DNA of 32,650 nt from an uncultured Anaerolineaceae bacterium (GTDB lineage Bacteria; Chloroflexota; Anaerolineae; Anaerolineales; Anaerolineaceae), in the NCBI GenBank assembly GCA_938020565.1, contig CALIHP010000074.1, positions 1 through 32,650 of the forward strand, in the 5' to 3' direction. A program made the translations under genes and the position numbers. The notes under the pieces were generated by a model that saw only the letters and a list, made by a program, of their open reading frames with translations, made no database searches and had not been told where the DNA came from. Positions within the stretch are counted from its first letter, which is position 1, and each line of letters starts with the position of its first letter. Positions 1 through 7,819 of this stretch are shown in pieces.

Positions 1-71
1 CTTTCTTTTCTTCTATCCTCTTTTCCCTTGACTACGGAAAATTGAAACGCAGACGATTTCACCCGCCAAAC

Positions 72-99
72 TTGACAGCTTTCCAAACAGCCCTATAAT
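72..99 (+). promoter_or_regulatory. Sigma-70-type promoter of the arg leader and argGH
   Basis: A consensus -35 box TTGACA (72-77) and a consensus -10 box TATAAT (94-99) are separated by 16 bp. Transcription should start about 6-8 nt after the -10 box, at 105-107. That is at or just before the ATG of the leader ORF at 107, so the transcript is probably leaderless. This is the cleanest promoter in the window. Confidence 0.85.
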
Positions 100-106
100 T
101 AGCTCC

Positions 107-175
107 ATGAATCAAGAGCAGATCCACCACAGCATCCGACGACGAATCCGAATTCAAAATCATCCGCGGAGTTAA
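107..175 (+). CDS. Arginine-rich leader peptide (attenuator peptide) of argGH
   Basis: This 22-codon ORF runs from ATG at 107 to TAA at 173-175. Its core reads SIRRRIRIQ and it ends HPRS. It carries five Arg codons: CGA CGA CGA at 137-145, CGA at 149 and CGG at 167. By eye argG itself uses almost only CGC, so the rare CGA run looks selected. There is no Shine-Dalgarno, and the ATG lies 7 nt after TATAAT, implying leaderless translation. Its stop lies 27 nt before a strong terminator hairpin and the downstream genes make arginine. This is the classical layout of a ribosome-mediated attenuator. The peptide also has two adjacent His and three Ile codons, but argGH downstream makes Arg the sensible signal. 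Translation is inferred. Confidence 0.75.
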   Translation: MNQEQIHHSIRRRIRIQNHPRS

Positions 176-222
176 CGGGTTCGTTTAATCTATCTGGTTA
201 TCAAAGACCTCCTGAATTCCGC
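166..222 (+). promoter_or_regulatory. Possible antiterminator pairing in the arg leader
   Basis: GCGGAGTT (166-173) can pair with AATTCCGC (215-222), giving 8 bp with one G-U. The partner covers the terminator loop and the first base of its 3' arm. The upstream half lies at the leader stop codon. A ribosome finishing the peptide would mask it, while one stalled on the CGA codons at 137-151 would leave it free. The pairing is weaker than in the Phe leader, because it mostly occupies the loop rather than opening the stem. Confidence 0.4.
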
Positions 223-235
223 AGGAGGTCTTTTT
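203..235 (+). terminator. Intrinsic terminator (attenuator) before argG
   Basis: A perfect 12-bp stem pairs AAAGACCTCCTG (203-214) with CAGGAGGTCTTT (222-233), with a 7-nt loop and a T-run at 231-235. It lies between the promoter and argG in the argG transcript. No complete gene ends before it, so it must act as a regulatory (conditional) terminator. The ACCTCCTG/CAGGAGGT core is shared with the terminator at 21538-21565. Confidence 0.85.
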
Positions 236-261
236 ATATAAAAAAACAGGAGCCATTGAAC

Positions 262-1503
262 ATGTCGCAGAAATTGAACAAAGTTGTTTTAGCGTATTCG
301 GGCGGATTAGACACTTCCGCAATTATTCCCTGGCTGATCGAAACGTACGGCTGCGAAGTGGTTTGCGCCTGCGCCAACGTCGGACAGGAAGAAGAACTCG
401 CCGGACTGGAAGAGCGCGCGAAAGCCTCGGGCGCCTCGAAGCTGTACGTTCAGGACCTGACGGACGAGCTCTGCGAATCGTATATCTGGCCGATGATCAA
501 GTCGGGAGCGGTCTACGAGAAAAACTACCTGCTCGGGACGTCGATCGCGCGCCCGATCGTCGCGAAATGGCTGGTTGAAATCGCTGAAAAAGAAAACGCC
601 GACGCGATTGCGCATGGCTGTACCGGAAAAGGCAACGATCAGGTCCGCTTCGAAAACACGATTCAGGCGCTCAATCCGAATTTAGACGTCATCGCGCCGT
701 GGCGCGTCTGGAATTTTACTTCGCGCGAGGACCTGATCGCGTATATCGAATCGAAAAACCTCCCCTATCCGGACACGGCGCGCAACCCGAAGCTGTTCAG
801 CCGCGACCGCAACATCTGGCACATTTCGCATGAAGGCGGGCCGATCGAAGCGATCGACGCCGAACCGGACGAAGCCTGGTACGTGCTGACCGTGTCGCCG
901 GAAGCCGCGCCGGATCAGGCCGAAACCGTCGGGATCGAGTTCGTCGCCGGAGAAGCCGTCGCGCTGAATGGGAAGAAAATGAAACCCGCCGAGCTCCTCC
1001 GCGAGCTGAATCGAATCGGCGGACGGCACGGGATCGGACGCACGAATATCGTCGAGAACCGGCTTGTCGGAATGAAATCGCATGGCCTGTACGAAAATCC
1101 GGGCGGCTCGATCCTCTACGAGGCGCATACACAGCTTGAATCGATTACGCTCGACCGCGACACGCAGCATTTTAAGGAGATGGCCGCCGTCCGCTATAGC
1201 GAGCTGATCTACAACGGCCAGTGGTTTTCGCCGCTCTGCGATTCGCTGAACGCTTTTTTCGCGGAAAGCAACCGCAGCGTTACCGGCATGGTAAAGCTCA
1301 AGCTGTACAAAGGCAATATCATCCCGGTCGGCATCTCGTCGCCCTTCTCCCTTTATTCCGAAAAAATCGCGTCCTTCGGGGACGTCACCCTCTACGACCA
1401 CAAAGACGCGACCGGCTTTATCCGCTGTTTCACGCTTCCGAGCCGCGTCCGCTCCGCAATGGAAAAAGGTCAGGGTAAAGCGATTTCAGCCGATCTAAAC
1501 TGA
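262..1503 (+). CDS. argG: Argininosuccinate synthase
   Basis: This enzyme ligates citrulline and aspartate, using ATP, to argininosuccinate in the penultimate step of cytosolic arginine biosynthesis. The protein is 413 aa, normal for the family. The N-terminal ATP-pyrophosphatase P-loop AYSGGLDTS is at residues 11-19, and the family motif GCTGKGNDQVRFE at 119-131. I chose ATG 262 because AGGAG at 248-252 lies 9 nt upstream; the in-frame TTG at 256 would leave only 3 nt. It is followed after 57 nt by argH, and both are read from the promoter at 72-99 through the leader attenuator. Arginine supply therefore likely controls transcription. Assignment is very secure. Confidence 0.97.
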   Translation: MSQKLNKVVLAYSGGLDTSAIIPWLIETYGCEVVCACANVGQEEELAGLEERAKASGASKLYVQDLTDELCESYIWPMIKSGAVYEKNYLLGTSIARPIVAKWLVEIAEKENADAIAHGCTGKGNDQVRFENTIQALNPNLDVIAPWRVWNFTSREDLIAYIESKNLPYPDTARNPKLFSRDRNIWHISHEGGPIEAIDAEPDEAWYVLTVSPEAAPDQAETVGIEFVAGEAVALNGKKMKPAELLRELNRIGGRHGIGRTNIVENRLVGMKSHGLYENPGGSILYEAHTQLESITLDRDTQHFKEMAAVRYSELIYNGQWFSPLCDSLNAFFAESNRSVTGMVKLKLYKGNIIPVGISSPFSLYSEKIASFGDVTLYDHKDATGFIRCFTLPSRVRSAMEKGQGKAISADLN

Positions 1504-1560
1504 AGCTCACGGGCTTTCCGGCGAAAACCGAACGACAGTCAGCAGAGACAAGGGGTAAAC

Positions 1561-2949
1561 ATGCAGGAAAAAACACTCTGGTCAGGCGGACGGCTCAGCG
1601 CCGATCTCGACATCGATCTTTCAGCGCTGAATCAGTCCTTATCGATCGACCAGCGCATGGCGCAGCAGGATATTCAGGGAAGCCGCGCCTGGTGCAGGGC
1701 AATCGCGCAGGCCGGAATCCTTACGGAGGAAGAATCACGCCGGATCGACGCCGGCTTAGCGAAATCAGGCGCCGATTTAGCCGACGGGACCTTCCCGTTC
1801 CGCCCGGACGACGAAGATATCCATACCGCCGTCGAGCGTCAGCTCAGCGAAGAAATCGGACCTGTCGCGGGAAAGCTTCATACCGGACGCAGCCGCAACG
1901 ATCAGGTCGCGACCGATTTCAGGTTATGGTTAAAGGATCAGATCCCCGATCTCATCTCGGAAATCCTGCGGCTGGAAAGCGTCCTCGTCGATCGCGCCGA
2001 GTCCGACCAGGGGATCATTCTCCCGGGCTACACGCACTTCCAACAGGCCCAGCCGATCCTGCTCAGCCATTGGTGGCTCGCGCATTTCTGGGCATTCGAA
2101 CGCGACCGCCGCCGCTTCATTGAAACGCTTGAACGGCTCGACGTCTGTCCGCTGGGGTCCGGGGCGCTCGCGGGAACGACCGTCCCGATCGATCGTTTCG
2201 CGCTCGCCGCCGACCTTGGCTTCCGTCAGCCCGCGGAGAACAGTCTCGACGCCGTTTCCGACCGCGATTTCGCCGTCGATTTCCTGTATAGCTGCGCGAT
2301 GATCGCGACGCATCTCAGCCGACTCGCCGAAGCGCTCATCCTGTACACAACCGTCGAATATGGATACCTGACGCTCTCCGACCGCTTTTCGACCGGGTCC
2401 AGTCTCATGCCGCAGAAGAAGAACCCCGATTCGCTCGAGCTCGTCCGCGCGCAGGCCGGAATTCAGCAGGGACGATTAACCGCGCTGATGGCGGTATTGA
2501 AGGGACTGCCGTCTGCATATGATAAAGACCTTCAGGAAGATAAGCGGCTGACGTTCGAGGCATTCGATACCGCGGTCCTGACGCTGAAAGTCATGCGCGG
2601 CGCGATCGCAACGCTGACTGTCAACGCGGACCGCACCCGAGCCGCGCTGCGTCCGGACGCCTACGCGACCGACGCCGCCGATTACCTCGTCCGAAAAGGC
2701 GTCCCCTTCCGCGAGGCGCATCATATCATCGGGAAGCTCGTCAGACGGGCTGAACTCGCCGGAACGACGCTGGAACGGCTCCCGCTGGCGGACTGGCGAA
2801 CCGAATCCGAACGTTTCGAAGCCGACGTATTTTCAATCTTTACGCCGGAAGCCGCCGTCGCCGCAAGGTCCGCATTCGGCGGGACCGCGCCGGCGCGTGT
2901 CCGGGAAGGGATCCTGTTGGCTAAAGCCGCTCTTTCCGAACCGCTTTAG
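1561..2949 (+). CDS. argH: Argininosuccinate lyase
   Basis: This enzyme cleaves argininosuccinate to arginine and fumarate, the last step of arginine synthesis. The protein is 462 aa, typical length. It shows the superfamily signature GSSLMPQKKNPD at residues 279-290, whose serine loop supplies the catalytic base. It also has HTGRSRNDQ at 107-115 and the conserved TH pair at 158-159. The start follows AAGGGG at about 1550. It lies 57 nt after argG in the same orientation with no terminator between, so the two form an operon. The operon ends at a hairpin at 2978-3026 that reaches into the end of the convergent MATE gene. Confidence 0.97.
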   Translation: MQEKTLWSGGRLSADLDIDLSALNQSLSIDQRMAQQDIQGSRAWCRAIAQAGILTEEESRRIDAGLAKSGADLADGTFPFRPDDEDIHTAVERQLSEEIGPVAGKLHTGRSRNDQVATDFRLWLKDQIPDLISEILRLESVLVDRAESDQGIILPGYTHFQQAQPILLSHWWLAHFWAFERDRRRFIETLERLDVCPLGSGALAGTTVPIDRFALAADLGFRQPAENSLDAVSDRDFAVDFLYSCAMIATHLSRLAEALILYTTVEYGYLTLSDRFSTGSSLMPQKKNPDSLELVRAQAGIQQGRLTALMAVLKGLPSAYDKDLQEDKRLTFEAFDTAVLTLKVMRGAIATLTVNADRTRAALRPDAYATDAADYLVRKGVPFREAHHIIGKLVRRAELAGTTLERLPLADWRTESERFEADVFSIFTPEAAVAARSAFGGTAPARVREGILLAKAALSEPL

Positions 2950-2977
2950 CTCCAGAGGCTCAGGCGGATCGACAATT

Positions 2978-3036
2978 CCGAACGGGCCGGGCCGGGGTCA
3001 GGCGATCTTTTTCTCAGCCCGTTCGGTAGCTTTTTC
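2978..3036 (+). terminator. argGH terminator overlapping the convergent MATE gene
   Basis: A perfect 10-bp inverted repeat, CCGAACGGGC (2978-2987) and GCCCGTTCGG (3017-3026), is followed by a T-rich tract (TTTTTCTTT). The 29-nt loop is long. The 3' arm lies inside the last codons of the minus-strand MATE gene. Confidence 0.6.
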
Positions 3037-4359
3037 TTTATACAGGAACAGCCCGATGAACATCAGACCGGTCACGACCCAGGATATCGGATAGCAGGCC
3101 AAAGCCGTCATCAGCGTCGGACGAATCGGAGCTACGAAAAAAATCCAAAGAACGCGAAAGAGACAGATCCCCAACAAACTCACCATCATCGGCAAAACCG
3201 TATCCCCCTGACCACGGATCGCGCCGGCGAGAACGTCGCAAAAGACATACGCGACGTATAACGGCGAGATGAAGCGTAAAATCCGCCCTGTCAATTCGAT
3301 CACATCGAGATCGTCAACCAGAAAAGTGGCTAACGGTTCGCCCCAGAGGTAAAGAACCGCGCTGATCGTCAGGATCAACAGGCATGCCATTCCTAAGCCG
3401 GCGCGAGTCGCCGACCGCGCGCGGCCGAACTTTTCCGCGCCGACGTTCTGCGCGACGAAGGTCGAAACGGCGATCCCGAACGCGTCTGAAATCGTCCAGA
3501 TCAGGAAATCCAACTTTCCGGAAATCCCCCAGGCGGCAATGCTGTTGACGCCAAAGACGTTGATCCCGGTCTGAACGACGGTATTCGAAATCGGATACAG
3601 CGCAGATTGAATCCCGATCGGCAGTCCCAGCCTGAATATCGACGCTATCTGGCTGCGATGGAACCGGAGCCGGTTCAACGCGATCCGGCAGGGCAGTTCC
3701 GTCCGGGTCAATTCCATCAGCAGCAGGACCGCGCAGACGAGCTGCGAAAGCACGGTAGCGATCGCCGCTCCCACGACCCCCAGCCGCAGCGCGGCGACGA
3801 ACAGCAGATCCAACCCAACGTTCAGGAAATTCGCAGCCACAAGATACAGGAAAGGCTGCCGCGAATTTCCTAACGCGCGGAGAATTCCCGAAGCCACGTT
3901 GAAAACGAGCGACGCGGCTATCCCCGCGTAATAGACCAGCAAATACCGCCGCGCATCTCCGGCAATCGCCGCCGGAACCTGAACCCAACGTATTGAAACC
4001 GGCGCCATCACACAGCCCAGAATCGCAAGCACGATTCCGCCGAGCACCGCAAACAGGATCGCAGTATGGCTCGCGTCCGAGACCTCCCGATACTTCTTCG
4101 CGCCATAGCTTTGGGAAAGGAGGATCGTCGCTCCCGTCGCGATTCCCATAAATAAATTAGCCGGGAGCCGCGTCAGCGTAAAAACCGATTCGATCGCCGC
4201 GAGCGCCGCTTTTCCCCCGTATCGGCCAACGATCATCGCGTCAGCAGTCGTGTAGAACGACTGGAAGAGCGTCCCTGAAAAGATCGGCGCCGCATATTTC
4301 AGCATTTTTACCCATACGACCCCGTCGGTCAGATCAGTTTTTCTTGCAGGTGCGTTCAT
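2998..4359 (-). CDS. MATE-family efflux transporter
   Basis: A 453-residue polytopic membrane protein of the MATE family, which export cationic drugs or metabolites using a Na+ or H+ gradient. About 12 hydrophobic segments are visible in two repeated halves. The N-terminal half has the usual PIFSGTLFQSFYTTADAMIVG stretch (residues about 25-45) with an alanine-rich helix after it. The C-terminal repeat has SALYPISNTVVQTGINVFG. It is an independent minus-strand gene convergent with argH. A second, distinct MATE gene lies at 25078-26439. Substrate cannot be inferred. No strong ribosome-binding site was identified before the ATG. Confidence 0.9.
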   Translation of the reverse strand: MNAPARKTDLTDGVVWVKMLKYAAPIFSGTLFQSFYTTADAMIVGRYGGKAALAAIESVFTLTRLPANLFMGIATGATILLSQSYGAKKYREVSDASHTAILFAVLGGIVLAILGCVMAPVSIRWVQVPAAIAGDARRYLLVYYAGIAASLVFNVASGILRALGNSRQPFLYLVAANFLNVGLDLLFVAALRLGVVGAAIATVLSQLVCAVLLLMELTRTELPCRIALNRLRFHRSQIASIFRLGLPIGIQSALYPISNTVVQTGINVFGVNSIAAWGISGKLDFLIWTISDAFGIAVSTFVAQNVGAEKFGRARSATRAGLGMACLLILTISAVLYLWGEPLATFLVDDLDVIELTGRILRFISPLYVAYVFCDVLAGAIRGQGDTVLPMMVSLLGICLFRVLWIFFVAPIRPTLMTALACYPISWVVTGLMFIGLFLYKEKATERAEKKIA

Positions 4360-4554
4360 GCGATCAGCTCATTCTCGCCCCCCGGGAACAGGGGCAAAGA
4401 CAATTCTCCCCGGACCGCGCTTAAACAGCGGCAGTTAAATCGGCGACGAGTCAGCCGCTCCGATCTGCGAACCGTCCTCGTCGCCGCGCCTGTCGGAAAA
4501 GCCCCGGAGCCGATCCGGATAGGAACGGGCGGAGCTTCTTCAATATCGCTTCTT

Positions 4555-6207
4555 CTATTTTGCGTATTCGATCGCACGGCTCTCGCGGATGACCGTGACT
4601 TTAATCTGACCCGGGTACTGCATCGTTTCTTCAATCTGATGAGCGATGTCGCGCGCCATATACGTCGCCGCCAGATCGTCGACCTCCTCCGGCGTTACGA
4701 TAATCCGAACCTCGCGTCCCGCCTGAATCGCGAACGAGTTCTCGACGCCTTTATAGGAATTCGCGATTTCCTCGAGCGTCCGGAGCCGTTTAATATAAAA
4801 TTCAAGGTCCTCGCGCCGCGCGCCGGGACGAGCGCCTGAGATCGCGTCCGCGGCCTCGACGACGACGGCTTCGATCGAATCCTGATCGACTTCATGATGA
4901 TGCGCTTCAATAATATTGACGACCTTCATATTCGTACCATACCGTTTACAGAAATCCGCGCCGATCTTCGCGTGCGTTCCCTCGGTATTATGGTCCATGG
5001 CCTTTCCGATATCATGAAGCAGCGCGCCCTTCCGCGCCGTCTCAACGTCCGCACCCAATTCAGAAGCGATAACGGAAGCCAGCTTCGCCGTCTCAACCGA
5101 ATGCGCCAGCTGGTTCTGGCCAAACGAAGTACGGTACTTGAGCCGTCCAAGGACCTTGATAATTTCCGGATGCAGCCCCACGACGCCCGCCTGGAACGCG
5201 GCCTCCTCGCCGGCCTCAACGATCAGCTTCTGGACCTCTTTTTCCTCGTCCCGAAGGATTTTCTCGATATTCGCTGGATGAATCCTCCCGTCCAGGATCA
5301 ACCGATCGAGCGCCCGTTTCGCGATCTCACGGCGAACGGGATCAAAACAGGAAATCATGACCGCTTCCGGCGTATCGTCAACGATGACGTCAACCCCGGC
5401 GGCCTGCTCAAACGCGCGGATATTCCGACCGTTCCGTCCGACGATCCGCCCTTTCATCTCTTCGCCGGGAAGATTCACCGTCGACGTCGTCACTTCAGCG
5501 ACCTGATCCGACGCGACGCGCTGGATCGCCGTGACAATAATTTCGCGCGCTTTCTTTTCGCCTTCGGATCGGGCCTCCTGTTCGACCTGCCGGATAATCC
5601 GCGCCATTTCGTTCCGGGAATCCTTTTCAACGGCCGCCATCAGCTCCGCCTTGGCCTCCTCGACCGTCATCGAGGCCACCCGCTGGAGCTCGTCGAGCTG
5701 TTTGGACGCCATCTTATCGATTTCGTTCGAGCGCTTATCGAGATTGCTCTGCCGTTTGCTGAGCGCCGATTCGCGCTGTTCGATTTTTTCAACGCGCGTT
5801 TCGAGCTCGTTCCGGCGCTTCTGAACGCGGTCGGACTCGCGCGAAACTTCGTTCCGGCGCTTCTGAAGCTCTTCTTCGCCTTCGTTGATCGTCTTAAGCG
5901 CTTTATCCATCGCTTCCGTTTCGATCTGCTGAGCGCGCTGTTTCGCGACGAGAATAATATTTTCCGCGTCCAGCTGCTGTTCGCGGACGAAACGGCTGTT
6001 CAGCATGCGCGTAAATAAAAAGACCGCCAACACGATCACCGCGACGACAACAATAACGGACAGAACAATCATCCACCATGTCAAACCAACCGAAGGATCC
6101 GGAACTTCCGGGAGGCCTTCGCCGCCGATTATGATGGACTGCGCTAATGCTTGCGAACGGTAGAGCGAGAAGGAAACGCTCTCCATCCCTTTCGACAAAA
6201 TTTCCAT
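4555..6207 (-). CDS. rny: Ribonuclease Y
   Basis: A membrane-anchored endoribonuclease that initiates mRNA turnover. The 550 residues show the family order. A transmembrane helix is at about 44-67, followed by a long charged coiled coil at about 72-225. The KH RNA-binding domain follows at about 240-305, with GRNG at 257-260. The HD phosphohydrolase domain has the HD pair at 398-399 within LLHDIGKAMDHN. The N-terminus carries about 40 residues before the membrane helix, somewhat longer than usual, and a downstream Met at residue 8 is an alternative start. It lies 23 nt after recX, so the two are probably co-transcribed. The 195 bp between rny and the MATE gene hold no gene I can support. Confidence 0.96.
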   Translation of the reverse strand: MEILSKGMESVSFSLYRSQALAQSIIIGGEGLPEVPDPSVGLTWWMIVLSVIVVVAVIVLAVFLFTRMLNSRFVREQQLDAENIILVAKQRAQQIETEAMDKALKTINEGEEELQKRRNEVSRESDRVQKRRNELETRVEKIEQRESALSKRQSNLDKRSNEIDKMASKQLDELQRVASMTVEEAKAELMAAVEKDSRNEMARIIRQVEQEARSEGEKKAREIIVTAIQRVASDQVAEVTTSTVNLPGEEMKGRIVGRNGRNIRAFEQAAGVDVIVDDTPEAVMISCFDPVRREIAKRALDRLILDGRIHPANIEKILRDEEKEVQKLIVEAGEEAAFQAGVVGLHPEIIKVLGRLKYRTSFGQNQLAHSVETAKLASVIASELGADVETARKGALLHDIGKAMDHNTEGTHAKIGADFCKRYGTNMKVVNIIEAHHHEVDQDSIEAVVVEAADAISGARPGARREDLEFYIKRLRTLEEIANSYKGVENSFAIQAGREVRIIVTPEEVDDLAATYMARDIAHQIEETMQYPGQIKVTVIRESRAIEYAK

Positions 6208-6230
6208 TTCTCAAATTCCCTGTTCTCTGT

Positions 6231-6875
6231 TTAAATTCCGGTTTCGCCGTCGGCGTTGATCCCGTTCCAGGCCGCCCGAACTGCGCTGCGAATTACGTCG
6301 TACGTAAAACCGCGCCGGGCCAAATATCCGCTTAACCGGTTCCGAAAGGTCTCGCGATCTAATCCGCGCAACCGGCGCGAATACCGTTCCGCACATGCGA
6401 AAGCAGCCTCCCGATCGTCAACGTCCGCCAACGATTCCCTGATTACCGTTTCGTCTACGCCTTTTCGTTTTAATTCATACCGGAGCATCCGCACGCCGCG
6501 CGGCCTGAACTCGTTCCGATCCCGGATCCAATTCTCCGCGAACGCGCGATCGTTGAGATAGCCGAGCTCCCTGACCCGATCGATCGCCCGCGTTATCCGC
6601 TCTTCGGAATACCCTTTCAGCGCCAGCTTCCCGCGAAGCTCCGCTTCCGAATAATCGCGGCGGGCTAAATATTCGAACGCTTTTTTTAACGCCGACTCAT
6701 CCTGAGCCCCGTCGCGAATTCGTTCAAGCTCCGCTTCGCTGAGTTCCTGACCCACCGACAGTTCCGCCGCCGCACGCATCGAAAGTCCGAAAGCGAATTC
6801 GCCGTCGATATCGACGCTGACGCGGGAGGGATCGTACTTCTGCGGCTGGATCCGCGTGATTCGCCTCATGCTCAT
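6231..6875 (-). CDS. recX: RecX, RecA-modulating protein
   Basis: RecX proteins bind RecA filaments and inhibit or tune recombinase activity. This 214-residue protein has the RecX three-helix repeats, for example KKAFEYLARRDYSEAELRGKL and RVRELGYLNDRAFAENWI. An N-terminal segment of about 60 residues resembles the beta-hairpin part seen in longer RecX proteins. Two starts are possible, ATG 6875 or ATG 6869. Neither has an obvious Shine-Dalgarno. It is upstream of rny in an apparent operon; recA is not in the window. Confidence 0.9.
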   Translation of the reverse strand: MSMRRITRIQPQKYDPSRVSVDIDGEFAFGLSMRAAAELSVGQELSEAELERIRDGAQDESALKKAFEYLARRDYSEAELRGKLALKGYSEERITRAIDRVRELGYLNDRAFAENWIRDRNEFRPRGVRMLRYELKRKGVDETVIRESLADVDDREAAFACAERYSRRLRGLDRETFRNRLSGYLARRGFTYDVIRSAVRAAWNGINADGETGI

Positions 6876-7015
6876 AAATTAAAACAACCATCCAGCTTCA
6901 CGTCCGGAAAGCGCGGCGGTTGGATCGAGCGAAAAAAAGGGAATTCGGGCGGAGCCGCGAGCGGAAAGCTGAAAATCCGTCTTTGCCATGCGGCTTAAAG
7001 GGTTTATTTTCTCAT

Positions 7016-7044
7016 AAAAAGCGAGCTAAGCGAGCGTTCTCGCT
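7016..7044 (-). terminator. Minus-strand intrinsic terminator
   Basis: Read on the minus strand, AGCGAG (7044-7039) can pair with CTCGCT (7025-7020), and TTTTT follows (7020-7016). A second copy of CTCGCT (7034-7029) gives an alternative 6-bp hairpin with a 4-nt loop. It would end transcripts of the genes at 7318-9331, some 270 nt after the last stop codon. Confidence 0.5.
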
Positions 7045-7225
7045 CAAAAATATCCATCGAACGTCCGAAACGTGCCTCTATGCGATCGGCTGCCACGGTT
7101 TCCGGCGGTAATCATATTCAGTTTTGCGTATATCATTGTACCATCAACCGGAACAATCTGTGAGATTTCATTCTCCGAATCTTTTGCAAAGCAGTCATCC
7201 GCACAACCAAATCACAATCCATTAA

Positions 7226-7256
7226 GAAGGAATCAGGAGCTTGCCCAGATTCCTTC
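7226..7256. repeat. Perfect 9-bp inverted repeat
   Basis: GAAGGAATC (7226-7234) and GATTCCTTC (7248-7256) flank a 13-nt loop. There is no T-run on either side, so it is not a standard terminator. It may be a 3' UTR stem-loop of the minus-strand gene ending at 7318. Confidence 0.5.
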
Positions 7257-7317
7257 CTGCCATTCCATCCATTCCGGAGATCCTTCCCGATCATTTTCAA
7301 CCGTCCGGAACGATCGC

Positions 7318-7812
7318 TTACAACGGGTCGATCCTTCTCCCCTCCGATTCAGCAATCACCAGGCTGCCAAGAATACTTTTGAAGGCATTGTCTTCCGTCT
7401 CGATCGATTCTTCCGAAACCCCGCGCGCAAGGCCGATCTCAATGCTGAGCCGCTGCGAATTAGAAGCGTAGAAACCGGTTTTCTCTTCGAAAAGAACGTG
7501 AATAAATCCGTCTACTCCCCACGAAAGATCCGGTTCATCATAATAGGCCCGGCTCTTTTCGTTCTGTACAATCTTATACAGCACGAACGACATTTCTTCC
7601 GGCTTCCATATCGCTTTCTGGTTATAAACACAATGAAAAGCGTTGAACCGCGCCGCGTTCATCTGCCCGGCCGTGATATCCTTTTCGCCAATTTCCTCGA
7701 TATCCAATCTGGATTTCAATTTCTCAACCAGCTCCGCGACCGACAGCGGTCCGATCGGAATCAGGTCCCTGTACGCTTTCACCTGCTCCGGATACGATTT
7801 CATCACGCCCAA
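7318..7812 (-). CDS. Hypothetical protein (164 aa)
   Basis: I do not recognise a family. The protein is soluble, acidic and without signal peptide or membrane segment. It looks like a compact alpha/beta protein, with patterns such as FVLYKIVQNEKS and GVDGFIHVLFEEKTGFYA. It follows the stalked surface protein gene by 7 nt on the same strand, so co-transcription is likely. The start is uncertain: TTG 7812 has GAGG 5 nt upstream, while the first ATG is at 7803 without a well-spaced ribosome-binding site. The overlapping plus-strand ORF is a shadow. Confidence 0.65.
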   Translation of the reverse strand: MGVMKSYPEQVKAYRDLIPIGPLSVAELVEKLKSRLDIEEIGEKDITAGQMNAARFNAFHCVYNQKAIWKPEEMSFVLYKIVQNEKSRAYYDEPDLSWGVDGFIHVLFEEKTGFYASNSQRLSIEIGLARGVSEESIETEDNAFKSILGSLVIAESEGRRIDPL

Positions 7813-7819
7813 ACCGGCC

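Larger units (their letters stand above)
6876..7317. other. Non-coding stretch with hairpins
   Basis: About 440 bp separate recX and the minus-strand gene ending at 7318. No convincing gene is present. Short ORFs here lack conserved features. The stretch contains a minus-strand terminator (7016-7044) and an inverted repeat (7226-7256). The part from 7076 onward is visibly more AT-rich than the flanking genes, so a decayed gene is possible. Confidence 0.5.

Noticed and set aside
4894..6018. 374-aa plus-strand ORF opposite rny
   Set aside because: Antisense shadow of ribonuclease Y, which has clear KH and HD domains.
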